Source: Gemmatimonadota bacterium
GTDB taxonomy: Bacteria; Gemmatimonadota; Gemmatimonadetes; Gemmatimonadales; GWC2-71-9
Reading direction: 5' to 3'
Assembly (NCBI GenBank): GCA_016713785.1
Contig: JADJOM010000003.1
Coordinates: forward strand, 2,437,501-2,501,500
DNA: 64,000 nt
The stretch's first letter is position 1. The number at the start of each line of letters is the position of its first letter. Below, piece by piece: positions 18,134 through 27,614 of the stretch. The notes under the pieces are model-generated. The model searched no databases. It was not told the DNA's origin and saw nothing but the letters and a program-made list of their open reading frames with translations. The position numbers and the translations under genes are program-made.

Positions 18134-18652
18134 TCAACCGTCCCGGCGCAGCAACTCGCTGATCGTGGCCAGGTGGTGGTCATCGTGCTCGGCCACGAAG
18201 AAGGCGAGGTCGAGCAGCCGCATCGGGGCCTGCAGCCGCGGGTGCAGGGCGGCGCGGAGCCAGTCGGCCTCGTCGGCCTGCTCCAGCTGCGCCACGAGGT
18301 CGGCGCGCCGGGCCTCGAAGGTGGCCAGCACCTCGGAGAGCGGGCGCGCGTTGTGGCCCGCGTCCTCGGTGGTGCGGTTGTCGAGGTCGGCGGGGGCCAG
18401 GGTGCGGCGCCCGGCGGCCAGGTCCTCGATCCGGGCCAGCCACAGCGGCTCGAGGTCGCCGAGGTGGCCGGCATTCTCCTGGATGGACCAGTGCACGCCG
18501 GCCCGGCGCGTGAGCTGGGCCACGGGGCGCCCCACCAGCCGGTGGGTCAGGCGTGGCGGCGTGCCGCGCAGCCGCTCGATGAGCCCCGCCGCGGCGCTCA
18601 CCGGCAAGTCAAAGGTGAACTGGCGCTGGAACCAGGGCTCGCGAGGGACCAT
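18134..18652 (-). CDS. DinB/YfiT-like four-helix protein
   Basis: 172-residue putative metal-dependent hydrolase or thiol transferase of the DinB superfamily. The three-His pattern is present: HWSIQENAGHLGDLE (about 54-68) and AEHDDHHLATI near the C-terminus (about 154-164). Members bind Ni/Zn; some act with bacillithiol or mycothiol, but this one has no assigned substrate. It overlaps or abuts the small membrane protein gene downstream. Confidence 0.85.
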   Translation of the reverse strand: MVPREPWFQRQFTFDLPVSAAAGLIERLRGTPPRLTHRLVGRPVAQLTRRAGVHWSIQENAGHLGDLEPLWLARIEDLAAGRRTLAPADLDNRTTEDAGHNARPLSEVLATFEARRADLVAQLEQADEADWLRAALHPRLQAPMRLLDLAFFVAEHDDHHLATISELLRRDG

Positions 18653-18682
18653 GCAGAACGGCTCGGCGTGGGTGGGGCGGGG

Positions 18683-19576
18683 TCAGGGGCGCGGCCCGGG
18701 GGCACGGCCGACGAGGATGGTGATGTTGTCGCTGCCGCCCCGCTCGAGGGCCAGGTCCAGGAGCGCGCGGCACAGCTGCTCGGACGAGGTCATGGCCCCG
18801 ACCTGCGCGGCGATCTCGGCGTCGGAGACGTGCTTGGTGAGCCCGTCGCTGCAGAGCAGGAGCACCGAGTTGCGGTCCCGGATCTCCAGCCGGCTCACCT
18901 CCGGCAGCGCGTTCTCGCCGCCGATGGCGCTCACCAGCACGTGGCTGAGCGGCGAGGTCTTGAGGCTCTCCGCCGGCAGCGCGCCCTCGTCCACCAGCGC
19001 CTGGGCCATGGTCTGGTCCCGGGTCACCTGCCGCAGCTCTCCCTGGAGGTAGCGGTAGCAGCGGCTGTCGCCCACCTGGACCACGTACACCCAGGGCCAG
19101 GTCACGATGGCCAGGGTGAGGGTGGTGGCCATGCGGGCCGGCTCGGACCGGCTGGCCGCCTCCGCGCGCACCGCCGTGTGGGCCTCGATGGCGGCGGCCC
19201 GCAGCGCCTCCTCAAACTCCCCCGCCTGGGTGGTGCCGGCGGCGTGATAGCAGTGCAGGCTGGAGGAGACGTAGCGGGTGATGCTCTCCACGGTGAGGAG
19301 GCTCGCCTCGCCGCCGCCGGCGCCGCCGCCGACGCCATCGGCCACCAGCATGATCGTGGCCAGCCGCTGGCCGCGCAGCGGGAGCTGGTCCGGGGTGGGC
19401 AGGCTGGTGGCGTGCACCAGCACCTGCGGATGCACGGTGCAGAGCAGGAAGTGATCCTGGTTCTGCTTGCGCACCTTCCCGATGTGGGTCAGCCCGAAGA
19501 GGTCGAGCTCCTCGTCGCGGGGCTTGGGGCCCGCGCCGACGGGTATCGAGGCGGTCCGCAGCTCGGTGCTGCTCAT
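18683..19576 (-). CDS. PP2C-family Ser/Thr protein phosphatase
   Basis: 297-residue Mn/Mg-dependent phosphatase of the PrpC/Stp type. Motifs are RKQNQDHF (metal Asp), MLVADGVGGGAGG, VVQVGDSRCYRY, LLLCSDGLTKHV and GGSDNITILV. It is soluble, with no sensor domain. It is a natural counter-player to Ser/Thr kinases such as the five encoded at 25-38 kb, although it is not in that operon. ATG 19576 was chosen; a GTG 12 codons upstream is possible, and neither has a clear Shine-Dalgarno. Confidence 0.92.
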   Translation of the reverse strand: MSSTELRTASIPVGAGPKPRDEELDLFGLTHIGKVRKQNQDHFLLCTVHPQVLVHATSLPTPDQLPLRGQRLATIMLVADGVGGGAGGGEASLLTVESITRYVSSSLHCYHAAGTTQAGEFEEALRAAAIEAHTAVRAEAASRSEPARMATTLTLAIVTWPWVYVVQVGDSRCYRYLQGELRQVTRDQTMAQALVDEGALPAESLKTSPLSHVLVSAIGGENALPEVSRLEIRDRNSVLLLCSDGLTKHVSDAEIAAQVGAMTSSEQLCRALLDLALERGGSDNITILVGRAPGPRP

Positions 19577-19727
19577 GGGGCGGGCCGGTCCGCCGGGCGC
19601 GGTAGCCGGCACGGCAGGGCGAGACGTCGGGGCGAGGGGCTCACGGGTGAGAAGATGCAGCAGCCGGGGAGAATGCGCGAGTCACCGGGGGGACGGCCGC
19701 GGCGAGGGCCGGAATCCGGACCCCCGG

Positions 19728-20024
19728 CTAGCCGCCCGCGAGGGCCCCGACCACCAGGAAGGGCTCGGCCCCACGGGCCACCGCCTCCGGCAGGGGGGCG
19801 TCGGCGGGCTCGTGGGAGAGGTCCACGCCGCCAGCGAAGAACCGGATGAAGGCGCGGCGCCTGAGGGTGCCGTGATCGCGGATGGCGCCCCGGAGCATGG
19901 GATACCGGGCCTCCAGCGCATCGAGCAGCGCCCCCCGCGTCAGCGGGGGCGCCACCTCGAGCACGGCCTCCTCCCCCACCTGCGCCAGCCGGCGCAGGTG
20001 CTCCGGCAGTACCACCCGGATCAT
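19728..20024 (-). CDS. MoaD/ThiS-like ubiquitin-fold sulfur-carrier-type protein
   Basis: 98 residues with a beta-grasp-like pattern (MIRVVLPEHLRRLAQ...RGALLDALEARYPMLRG) and a C-terminal Gly-Gly ending (GALAGG). Such a terminus is adenylated and thiocarboxylated in MoaD/ThiS proteins. There is no MoaE, ThiG or E1-like gene nearby. The start ATG overlaps the stop of the BNR-propeller gene (ATGA), so the pair is translationally coupled. Its real role beside a propeller protein is unknown. Confidence 0.8.
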   Translation of the reverse strand: MIRVVLPEHLRRLAQVGEEAVLEVAPPLTRGALLDALEARYPMLRGAIRDHGTLRRRAFIRFFAGGVDLSHEPADAPLPEAVARGAEPFLVVGALAGG

Positions 20025-21136
20025 GCCAGCGTCTGCGCCTCGACCGACAGCACCGCCGGGAGGTCCCGGACGATGGCGGTCCAGCTGTCCCCGCCATCGA
20101 ACGACCCGTAGACCTGGCCGCCGGTGGTGCCGAAGTAGATCCCCCCGGCGTCGAGGGTGTCGACGCTCATGGCGCCGCGCAGGATGTTCACGTAGCAGTC
20201 CTGCTGCGGCAGCCCCCGGGTCAGCGGCTCCCACTCGTTGCCGCCCACCCGGCTGCGGTACACCCGGAGCTTGCCCTCGGGCGGGTAGTGCTCGGAGTCG
20301 CTCTTGATCGGCACCACGTACACCGTATCGGGCTGGTGCGGGTGCACCACGATGGGAAAGCCGAAGTCACTGGGAAGGTTGCCGCTGATCTCCCGCCACG
20401 ACTCGCCCGCGTCGTCGCTGCGCAGCACGTCCCAGTGCTTCTGCATGAACAGCACGTCGGGCCGCGCCGGGTTGAGCGCGATCCGGTGCACGCAGTGGCC
20501 CACCTCGGCGGTCGCGTCGGGGAGCGGGTACTTGGAGTCGAGGCCCTTCGTGATGGGCCGCCAGCTCACGCCGCCGTCGTCGGTCCGGAAGGCGCCCGCC
20601 GCCGAGATGGCGATGAACAGTCGCTGGCGGTTGGTCGGGTGCTGCACGATCGTGTGCAGCCCCATCCCGCCCGCGCCGGGCTGCCAGAGATGTCCCTTGG
20701 CGTCGCGCAGGCCGGGCAGTTCCTGCCAGCTCCGGCCGCCGTCGGTGCTGCGGAAGAAGGCGGCGTCCTCCACCCCGGCGTACACCGTGTCGGGGTCGGT
20801 CAGCGAGGGCTCGAGGTGCCACACCCGCTTGAACTCCCAGGGGTGCTGGGTGCCGTCGTACCACTGGTGGGTGCCGGGGGTGCCCTGGTAGGCGAACTCG
20901 TTGCCGACCGGCTCCCAGGTGGTTCCCCCGTCGTCGGAGCGTTGGATCTGCTGGCCGAACCAGCCGCTCGACTGCGAGGCGTACATGCGGTCGGGCCGGG
21001 CCGGCGAGGCCTTGAGGTGGTAGAGCTCCCATCCGCCGAAGTGCGGGCCGGCGACGGACCAGCGCTGCCGCGTCCCGTCCGCGGTGAGGATGAACGCACC
21101 CTTCCGGGTGCCGACCAGCAGGCGTACGCCGCTCAT
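20021..21136 (-). CDS. BNR/sialidase-like beta-propeller protein
   Basis: 371-residue cytosolic protein with repeated Asp-box motifs (SDDGGTTWEPV, STDGGRSWQEL, TDDGGVSWRPI, SDDAGESWREI, SFDGGDSWTAI) spaced along the chain, the pattern of exo-sialidase/HCF136-type propellers. No signal peptide is present and sialidase active-site arginines are not evident, so enzymatic activity is doubtful. N-terminal LLVGTRKGAFILTADG is typical of this family. It is the first gene of a pair with the MoaD-like gene. Confidence 0.88.
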   Translation of the reverse strand: MSGVRLLVGTRKGAFILTADGTRQRWSVAGPHFGGWELYHLKASPARPDRMYASQSSGWFGQQIQRSDDGGTTWEPVGNEFAYQGTPGTHQWYDGTQHPWEFKRVWHLEPSLTDPDTVYAGVEDAAFFRSTDGGRSWQELPGLRDAKGHLWQPGAGGMGLHTIVQHPTNRQRLFIAISAAGAFRTDDGGVSWRPITKGLDSKYPLPDATAEVGHCVHRIALNPARPDVLFMQKHWDVLRSDDAGESWREISGNLPSDFGFPIVVHPHQPDTVYVVPIKSDSEHYPPEGKLRVYRSRVGGNEWEPLTRGLPQQDCYVNILRGAMSVDTLDAGGIYFGTTGGQVYGSFDGGDSWTAIVRDLPAVLSVEAQTLA

Positions 21137-21146
21137 CTGGGCCTCC

Positions 21147-21710
21147 TCAGGACGCGGGGGGGATGGACGGCGGGGCGGCCGCGGCGGCCTCGGCCACGGC
21201 CTTGAGCTGCGCCAGGCCCTTCTCGAAATCGGCGCCGATCATCGCGTCCATGTCCATGAACAGGCCGGCCGCCTTGGCCATGAAGTTGTTCTCGCCCGAC
21301 ATGGTCCAGGTCACGGTGGTGCCCCCCGCGGCCGGCTCGAAGCGGAACTCGGTGTCGTTGGTCGCGGCGAAGGGCTTGAGGAACTCGAGCTTGATCAGGA
21401 TCCGCGACGACGGGCTGCTCTCCGTGATCGACATCCGGCCCTCGCCCACGTCCTTGTTGCCCACCCAGGCGTAGGTAGCCCCGGTGCCGGCCCCGGCGCC
21501 GCCGTAGGTCTTCTGCATGGCGGGATCGAGCTTCTCCCAGGGGGACCAGGCCTCCCAGCGGTGGAAGTCGTTCACCTGGGCGAACAGGATGGAATCCGGG
21601 GCGGCGATGGTGGCCGACCGGGTGATGCTGAAGTGCGCGGGGCGGGTGGCCACGACGGCCACGATCACGGCGAGCGCCACGGCGACGGCGATGAGGAGCT
21701 TCCTGAGCAC
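21147..21710 (-). CDS. SRPBCC-family protein with N-terminal membrane anchor
   Basis: 187 residues, start GTG. One N-terminal hydrophobic helix (4-22) is followed by a START/polyketide-cyclase-like fold: SITRSATIAAPDSILFAQVNDFHRWEAWSPW and the C-terminal long helix FEKGLAQLKAVAEA. The family binds hydrophobic ligands; the ligand is unknown. It lies 10 nt upstream of the BNR gene on the same strand, so it may be the first gene of that operon. Confidence 0.85.
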   Translation of the reverse strand: MLRKLLIAVAVALAVIVAVVATRPAHFSITRSATIAAPDSILFAQVNDFHRWEAWSPWEKLDPAMQKTYGGAGAGTGATYAWVGNKDVGEGRMSITESSPSSRILIKLEFLKPFAATNDTEFRFEPAAGGTTVTWTMSGENNFMAKAAGLFMDMDAMIGADFEKGLAQLKAVAEAAAAAPPSIPPAS

Positions 21711-21842
21711 GCGATGAGTCTCCGGGAGGGACGGAGGAACGGGCCGGCCGGAGGGGACGGCCCGGGGGAGCGACCTGATGATGCAGCGCCAGGGCGGGCG
21801 CGTCCAGTCACCCCGGCGGGGTGGCTGGAGCCCAGCCGCCGG

Positions 21843-24269
21843 TCACTCCCGCCACAGGGCGTCCCGCGGATGGACCGCGATGGCGCGACGGGTGGGGAGC
21901 CAGGTGGCGGCGAGGACGATCGCGCCGATGGCCGCCGCCACGGTGACGGCCGCCCCCACCGCGAGCGGCAGCGCGATCGGGAAGAAGCGCGAGAACCCCC
22001 AGCCGACGGCGAGCATGAGCGGCAACGCCACCAGTGCCCCCACCCCGAGCTGCCGGGCGCCCTGGCCCAGCAGCATGCGGAGGATGCGCCCGTCGGTGGC
22101 GCCGAGGGCGCGGCGCACGCCGATCTCCCGGGTGCGCCGGCCGATGGAGCGGGCCATCAGCCCGTAGGTGCCGCTCACCGCGAGGAGCAGCGCAAAGGCA
22201 AAGGCGCCCCCGAAGAGGCCGGTCAGCGAGCGCGCCATCATGGTGGCCTTGGCCAGGATGTCCTCGTAGCTCGCGATGTGCGGCGGAGGCACCCGGGGAT
22301 CCACCGCGCCGAGCACCTCATGAAACGCGGCGAAGGCGGCGGGCTCGCTGCCCCGATGGCGGAAGAGCACCGAGACATCCGCGGCGTCCGCCTGTTCCAG
22401 GGGCACGTAGGCCGCCATGGTGCTCCGGTTCCGGCTGAGGGGGTTGCCCAGCAGCACGTCGCTCACCACGCCCACCACGGTGCGGGTCGGCTCGCCATCC
22501 CCGAGCCCCGTGAGCCGGAGCTGGGCGCCGAGCGGCGAGCGGCCAGGCCAGGTGCGCTCCGCCAGCGCCTGGCTGACCAGCACCACGGGGTCCCCGCCAC
22601 GGCCGTCCCGCGTGTCGAAGTAGCGTCCCTCCCGGAGCCCGATGCCGAGCGGCGCCAGGGCGCCGCGGACCGCCTGCACGAAGCTCCGGGGACGCAGGGA
22701 GCCGCCGGCCCACCCGGTGGGCTCGAACTCCCCGCCGCTGCCCTCGGGGTCGGCAAGGGTGTTCCGGAGCACCACTCCGTCGAGTTCCGGCCGGAGGGTG
22801 AGCTGGTCCTGCAGGGCCCGGTAGAACCGGTCGCGGGCGGCGGCGTCCGGGTAGCGCTCCGCCGGCGGCGAGACCCCGGCGTACAGCAGCTGCGCGGTAT
22901 CGTAGCCGAAGTTCACGTGGACGACGCGCCAGGCCACCACGGCCGACAGGGTGCCGAAGTAGAGCAGCAGGGAGACCGCCGTCACCTGCACCACCACCAG
23001 CAACCGCGCCACCCGGCCCTCGCGGCGCCCCGCCCCGCGGGCGGCGCCCTCCTGCAGCACCGCGCTGATCCGGGTATTGACCGCCCGGCGGGAGGCGATC
23101 ACGCCGAGGACCACGATCGCCAGCGTCACGAATCCACCCGCGGCCACCAGCGCCGACCGGTCGAAGCCCCAGACCCACCAGAACGCAAGGTTGCCTTCGA
23201 GGCGGGTGCGGGCCCAGCCGTTGACGGCGGTAAGCAGCCAGACCGCGAAGCCGGTGGCGGCGACGCCGCCGAGCAGGCAGAGAAGGATGATCTCCCAGAG
23301 GCTCTGCATGATGAGACGGCCGCGCGGGGCCCCGAGGGCCAGGCGCACCGCGGTCTCGCGGGCGCGCTCATTGGCGCGGGCCAGCAGCAGGTTGGTCACG
23401 TTGATGCAGGCCAGCAGCAGGATGAGCGTGGCCAGGAGATTGAGGATGGCGAGCACCAGCGGGGCCTCCTCGCCGATCTGCGCCATCGGGTACGAGGTGA
23501 CCACCAGCCCATCCGGCGGGGCCATCGTGGATTCGGTGGCCGGGCGTGCCGCCATGGCGCGCCGGAGCAGGCCACTCAACTCCGCGTTGGCCCGCGCGGC
23601 TGTCACCCCGGGGGCGAGCCGGGCGTATGCCATGACCCGCTCCCGTGCGGCCCCGCCAGGACCGAGCAGCGCGGGATCGATCGGCACCCACGCCTCGGCG
23701 GCCACCGGAAAGCCGTAGCCCGGCGGCATCACGCCGACCACCCGCGTGGCCACTCCGCTCAGCCGGACGACCCGGCCGATCACGCCGCTGTCGCCCCCGA
23801 ACACCGAGCGCCACGCCCCGTGCCCGAGGACCAGCACGGGCTCCGCCCCGGGGAGCTGATCCTCCCGGAGGAAGCCCCGACCAAGCAGCGCCCGGGTGCG
23901 GGTCAGCTCGAAGATGTTCCACTCGGAGGCAATGGCCCCGAGGGCCCGGCTGCCCTCCCCAGTTCCCACCACGAACTCCCGGGTGGTGTAGGCACCCACC
24001 TCGGACAGGGTGGTGATGGCCGGCCGCAGGGTGGCAAGGTCTGCCGCGTCGATCGACGCCATGCCCATCCCGTCGATCGTCGCCATCAGCCGGACGACCC
24101 GCTCCCCTTCCGGCACCGGCAGGGGCTTGAGCATCGCGGTATGGAGAAACGAGAACGTGAAGATGCTGAGCCCGAGCCCGCCGGCGAGCACCACCACCGT
24201 CACCAGCGAGAAGAACGGCTGCCGTCCGAGCAGGCGCACGGCATGGCGGATATCCTGCCAGAAGAACAC
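21843..24269 (-). CDS. ABC transporter permease, MacB/FtsX type (ADOP-like orphan)
   Basis: 808 residues, start GTG. Two copies of the MacB periplasmic core plus FtsX permease arrangement: helix 1 at about 20-42, core domain, three helices at about 270-400, second half with helix at about 415-435, core domain, and three helices near the C-terminus (about 690-790, with IGVRRALGATDGRILRMLLGQG). N-terminal WQDIRHAVRLL is typical of 'acidobacterial duplicated orphan permeases'. No ATP-binding subunit is adjacent, as usual for this class. Role in export or efflux is not determinable. Confidence 0.9.
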   Translation of the reverse strand: MFFWQDIRHAVRLLGRQPFFSLVTVVVLAGGLGLSIFTFSFLHTAMLKPLPVPEGERVVRLMATIDGMGMASIDAADLATLRPAITTLSEVGAYTTREFVVGTGEGSRALGAIASEWNIFELTRTRALLGRGFLREDQLPGAEPVLVLGHGAWRSVFGGDSGVIGRVVRLSGVATRVVGVMPPGYGFPVAAEAWVPIDPALLGPGGAARERVMAYARLAPGVTAARANAELSGLLRRAMAARPATESTMAPPDGLVVTSYPMAQIGEEAPLVLAILNLLATLILLLACINVTNLLLARANERARETAVRLALGAPRGRLIMQSLWEIILLCLLGGVAATGFAVWLLTAVNGWARTRLEGNLAFWWVWGFDRSALVAAGGFVTLAIVVLGVIASRRAVNTRISAVLQEGAARGAGRREGRVARLLVVVQVTAVSLLLYFGTLSAVVAWRVVHVNFGYDTAQLLYAGVSPPAERYPDAAARDRFYRALQDQLTLRPELDGVVLRNTLADPEGSGGEFEPTGWAGGSLRPRSFVQAVRGALAPLGIGLREGRYFDTRDGRGGDPVVLVSQALAERTWPGRSPLGAQLRLTGLGDGEPTRTVVGVVSDVLLGNPLSRNRSTMAAYVPLEQADAADVSVLFRHRGSEPAAFAAFHEVLGAVDPRVPPPHIASYEDILAKATMMARSLTGLFGGAFAFALLLAVSGTYGLMARSIGRRTREIGVRRALGATDGRILRMLLGQGARQLGVGALVALPLMLAVGWGFSRFFPIALPLAVGAAVTVAAAIGAIVLAATWLPTRRAIAVHPRDALWRE

Positions 24270-24507
24270 GGAGGGCCTCGTGGTCTGGGCGGAACGGGAG
24301 CCGATGGGTGACTGCGGGTCGTGGGGCGAGCGAGGGGGGGCCCGCCTCGAGGCCGGACGGTGAGGGTGAAGTCAGGGTTTCAGATCGGCACGAGGAGCGG
24401 GCGGTGACGCGACCGATGGTCGGGCGGCGGGCAGTGGGGCCTCCCGGACGTTTGCCGTTCCCTGACAGACGCCATGTGCGTGCCCGCCGCGCTCGTCAGT
24501 CCCCTAG

Positions 24508-24526
24508 GTGGGAGGAGGCCTCCCAC
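24508..24526. promoter_or_regulatory. Perfect 8-bp hairpin/inverted repeat
   Basis: GTGGGAGG-AGG-CCTCCCAC lies upstream of the TIGR03067-type gene, in the divergent gap after the ABC permease gene. It could be an operator or 5'-leader hairpin; there is no further evidence. Confidence 0.35.
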
Positions 24527-24566
24527 TTCGCAGCAACTATCCGATAACGTGGCGGACGAGGTAACG

Positions 24567-24959
24567 GTGGGAACGCACCGGGGTTTGAGCAACGCCCTGT
24601 CGCGCCTGCAGGGGCGCTGGAAGATGACGTCGGGATCGCGGGACGGCCGGCCACTGCCCGCCGCACTGGTAGACCGATCGGAGCGGGTCACCGAGGGAGA
24701 GGAGACCCTGGTGCGGATCGACGGGCAGCTGCTCTCGTGCGCCACCTTCACGGTGGACACCGCGGCCGAGCCCCACACCATCGACTGCCACCTGACCGCG
24801 GGTCCCGGCAAGGGACAGGTGCAGTACGGGATCTACCGGCTCACCGACGACCTGGTGCAGTTCTGCTTTGGCGCCCCCGGGGCGCCGCGGCCCGCGCGGT
24901 TCGGGACGGCGCGCGGGGATGGCACCACGAGCACCGAATGGCGGAAGGTGCCGGAGTAG
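24567..24959 (+). CDS. TIGR03067-type domain protein
   Basis: 130-residue soluble protein. The pattern LSRLQGRWKMTSGSRDGRPLPAALVDRSERVTEGEETLVRIDG...GIYRLTDDLVQFCFG matches TIGR03067, a lipocalin-like domain common in Planctomycetes and related phyla, of unknown function. GTG 24567 is chosen because a GAGG sits 5 nt upstream. An ATG at 24474 is in frame, but its extra 31 residues are low-complexity and would span the hairpin at 24508-24526. It converges on the kinase operon. Confidence 0.7.
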   Translation: MGTHRGLSNALSRLQGRWKMTSGSRDGRPLPAALVDRSERVTEGEETLVRIDGQLLSCATFTVDTAAEPHTIDCHLTAGPGKGQVQYGIYRLTDDLVQFCFGAPGAPRPARFGTARGDGTTSTEWRKVPE

Positions 24960-24968
24960 CGGGCCCGG

Positions 24969-27614
24969 TCAGTTGGCCGCGTCCACCGCGGCGCGGAGCT
25001 GCCCGGTCCAGCGGGGCATGACGCGGAGGTAACCGACGCTTACCTCCTCGGGGCCCTGCAGGTAGATGATGCGCCCGTCGCTGGTGGGGCGGTTGGACCA
25101 GCCGCTGGTGTCGGAGAAGCGCGGATCGCGGGCCCAGAAGGTGCCCGGCCCCGTGGCCTCGCCGGTGGCCGGGTCGATGCGCACCGTGTACCAGGCCGCG
25201 CCGAGGCGATAGAGCAGCTCGGTGGCGGAGAGCCAGATCGGCTCGACGCCTGCGGTGGCCACCTGCCACCGCCTCCCCGGCTCCGGGAACGACGTCACCA
25301 TCACGTGGCTGCCTTCAACGGTGTTGTACGCGAGGAACCGGCCGCCCGGCGAGACCGAGGCGAAGCGGGCATCGCGGGCCACCAGCGGCGTCTCCTGCGT
25401 CCATGCGGTGGGACCGGCCACCCAGGTGACGCGCGAGGCCTCCCAGTCCTGCAGCACGATCGCGCCAGGCATCCGGAAGTCGATCGGGTCCTGGTAGCGC
25501 GCCGGGTCCACCGTGGTGTACAGGGTGTCCGGGCTCCGGCCACTGTTGGGCGCGCCGTAGAGCACGGAGTAGCGGGTGGAATCGCGCACCGAGAAGAGGA
25601 TCGCGTCGCCCCGCGGCGACCAGACCGGGTGGCGCACGTACTCGGCGCTCCACCAGGTGAGGGCCTGGCTGTCGCGCAGGTCATACAGCCGCAGCTCCTG
25701 CCGCCCCGGGGTGGGCACGGCCGTGGCGAGCCAGCGACCGTCGGGGCTCAGGTCGAAGCGCTGAAAGGGACCCGCCGGCACCGGCAGCGCCTCCGGGACC
25801 CCACCCCTGGCCAGCCGCACGATACGGCCGATGGTACCGTCGCCACCGGCAGCGAAGACCAGGTCGCCATCGGCCGTGATGTCGAACTGCCCCTCGCCGA
25901 GGTCCTCCCGGCGCACGCCGCTGAGCAGCGTGATCGGCTGCCCCATGCGCGCGGTCTTGAGGTCGAACGCGGCGCCGGCGAGGTCGCCGTCGGCGTCGAG
26001 GTAGATGAAATACCGGTCCCGGACGATGCGGGGGGCCGTCCCCCGTACCCCCACATCAGGCCCGGCAGCCAGGCGGACCTCGCGTCGGGCGCCGGTGGCG
26101 GGATCGACCAGGAAAAACGACAGGTTCCAGCTGCAGAGGAACTCCCGGGTGGTCGGCACCCAGGTGCCCAGCGGGCAGCGAACGATGGCCGAATTCCGGA
26201 CGACGCCCGCCCGCAGGTCCACCTGGGCGAGGGCGCTCCCGTCGCCGTGCAGCACCAGCAGCGTATCCGGGCCGAGCCAATCCAGCGCGGAGGCCGCCTG
26301 CACGTCGAGCAGGCGGCGCGCCTCGCCGCCGGCCAGCGGCGTGACCATCACCCCCACGCCGTCGAAGTAGGCCACCCGCGTGCCGTCAGGCGAGAGTCGC
26401 GGAGCGGTGGCCCCGATGGTGCCGGTGATGGGCCGCGTCGAGGCGTCACGGAGGCTCCGCACCCAGAGCTCCGTCGAGTCGCCGTGCAGGGCCGCGTAAA
26501 CCAGGAAGTCCCCGGAGGCCGCCACGGAGAGGTTCCGCAGCGGCGTGCCGTAGGCGCTGGAGACGTTCACCAGGCTGAACGACATGCGGGCAGTGTCCGG
26601 CAGGGCCAGGTCATAGACGCTGGGACCGGCCGCCGCCGCGCCCCGGCGGCCCGCGAGGTACCCCGCGGCAAGCGTTACCAGCGCGACGAGTCCCGCGATG
26701 ACGAGGCCGCGGCGGCTCGGCGACCCGGCGACTCGGCGACTCGGCCGTGCACTCGTGCCGCCGAGCCGTCGCGTCGCCGAGCCGTCCCCGGCCAGCGCAT
26801 CGGCAAACTCCTTCGCGGACGCCCACCGATCCGCCGGCAGCTTCTCCAGCGCCGTGAACACCGCCGCCTCCACCGCCTCCGGCACGCTCTTCCGCTGGGC
26901 CACCAGGCTCGCCGGCTCCCCCGTCATCACCTTGGCGATGATCGCCTGCGCGGTGGGGCCGGTGAACGGCGGCTCTCCGGCCAGCATCTCGTAGGTCATC
27001 GCCCCCAGCGCGTACACGTCGGAGCGCGCGGTGATCTCCCGCTCGCCCATGGCCTGCTCGGGGCTCATGTAGTGCGGCGTGCCGAGGCTCATCCCCGTCT
27101 CGGTCATCCGGGTGCCGCCGGTCTTGCTCACCGCCAGCGCGATGCCGAAGTCGGCCACCAGCGCGCTGCCGTCGTGCAGCAGCACGTTCTCCGGCTTGAT
27201 GTCGCGATGGATGATCCCGTGCCGGTGGGCGTAGTCGAGTGCGCCGGCCACCTGGGTGGCCAGCCGCACCGCCTCCGCGATGGGCAGCTGCTTCTCACGG
27301 CTGAGCCGGTCGCGGAGGCTCTCCCCCTCGACGTAGGGCATCACGTAGTAGGCGGTGCCCTGCACTTCCCCGCTGTCGATCAGGCCGAGGATGTGCGGGT
27401 GCTGCAGGGTGGCGATGGTCTTGATCTCGCGCAGGAAGCGCTCGGCGCCGATGACGGCCGCGAGCTCCGGGCGCAGGACCTTGATGGCCACCTGGCGCTC
27501 GTGCCTGAGGTCCCGGGCCAGGTAGACGGTGGCCATCCCGCCCTGGCCGAGCTCGCGCTCGAGGTGGTAGCGGTCGGCGAGCGCGGCGGCGAGGGGGGCG
27601 GGGGCGTCAGTCAC
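24969..27614 (-). CDS. Receptor-like Ser/Thr protein kinase with propeller sensor (kinase 5 of operon)
   Basis: 881 residues, start GTG. Cytosolic PknB-type kinase domain at 16-285: P-loop GQGGMATV 23-30, VAIK K45, HRDIKPEN 136-143 (RD kinase), DFG 155-157, SPEQ 184-187. A low-complexity Arg/Ser linker is followed by one membrane helix (about 303-322) and a large extracytoplasmic PD40/WD40-like propeller. It is the last gene of a five-kinase operon; its start overlaps the preceding stop by 8 nt (GTGACTGA). The kinase half is nearly identical to that of the first kinase gene (35203-37890), while the sensor half differs strongly. Confidence 0.93.
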   Translation of the reverse strand: MTDAPAPLAAALADRYHLERELGQGGMATVYLARDLRHERQVAIKVLRPELAAVIGAERFLREIKTIATLQHPHILGLIDSGEVQGTAYYVMPYVEGESLRDRLSREKQLPIAEAVRLATQVAGALDYAHRHGIIHRDIKPENVLLHDGSALVADFGIALAVSKTGGTRMTETGMSLGTPHYMSPEQAMGEREITARSDVYALGAMTYEMLAGEPPFTGPTAQAIIAKVMTGEPASLVAQRKSVPEAVEAAVFTALEKLPADRWASAKEFADALAGDGSATRRLGGTSARPSRRVAGSPSRRGLVIAGLVALVTLAAGYLAGRRGAAAAGPSVYDLALPDTARMSFSLVNVSSAYGTPLRNLSVAASGDFLVYAALHGDSTELWVRSLRDASTRPITGTIGATAPRLSPDGTRVAYFDGVGVMVTPLAGGEARRLLDVQAASALDWLGPDTLLVLHGDGSALAQVDLRAGVVRNSAIVRCPLGTWVPTTREFLCSWNLSFFLVDPATGARREVRLAAGPDVGVRGTAPRIVRDRYFIYLDADGDLAGAAFDLKTARMGQPITLLSGVRREDLGEGQFDITADGDLVFAAGGDGTIGRIVRLARGGVPEALPVPAGPFQRFDLSPDGRWLATAVPTPGRQELRLYDLRDSQALTWWSAEYVRHPVWSPRGDAILFSVRDSTRYSVLYGAPNSGRSPDTLYTTVDPARYQDPIDFRMPGAIVLQDWEASRVTWVAGPTAWTQETPLVARDARFASVSPGGRFLAYNTVEGSHVMVTSFPEPGRRWQVATAGVEPIWLSATELLYRLGAAWYTVRIDPATGEATGPGTFWARDPRFSDTSGWSNRPTSDGRIIYLQGPEEVSVGYLRVMPRWTGQLRAAVDAAN

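Noticed and set aside
21084..24311. 1075-codon plus-strand frame
   Set aside because: Antisense to the SRPBCC and ABC permease genes; no recognisable domain.
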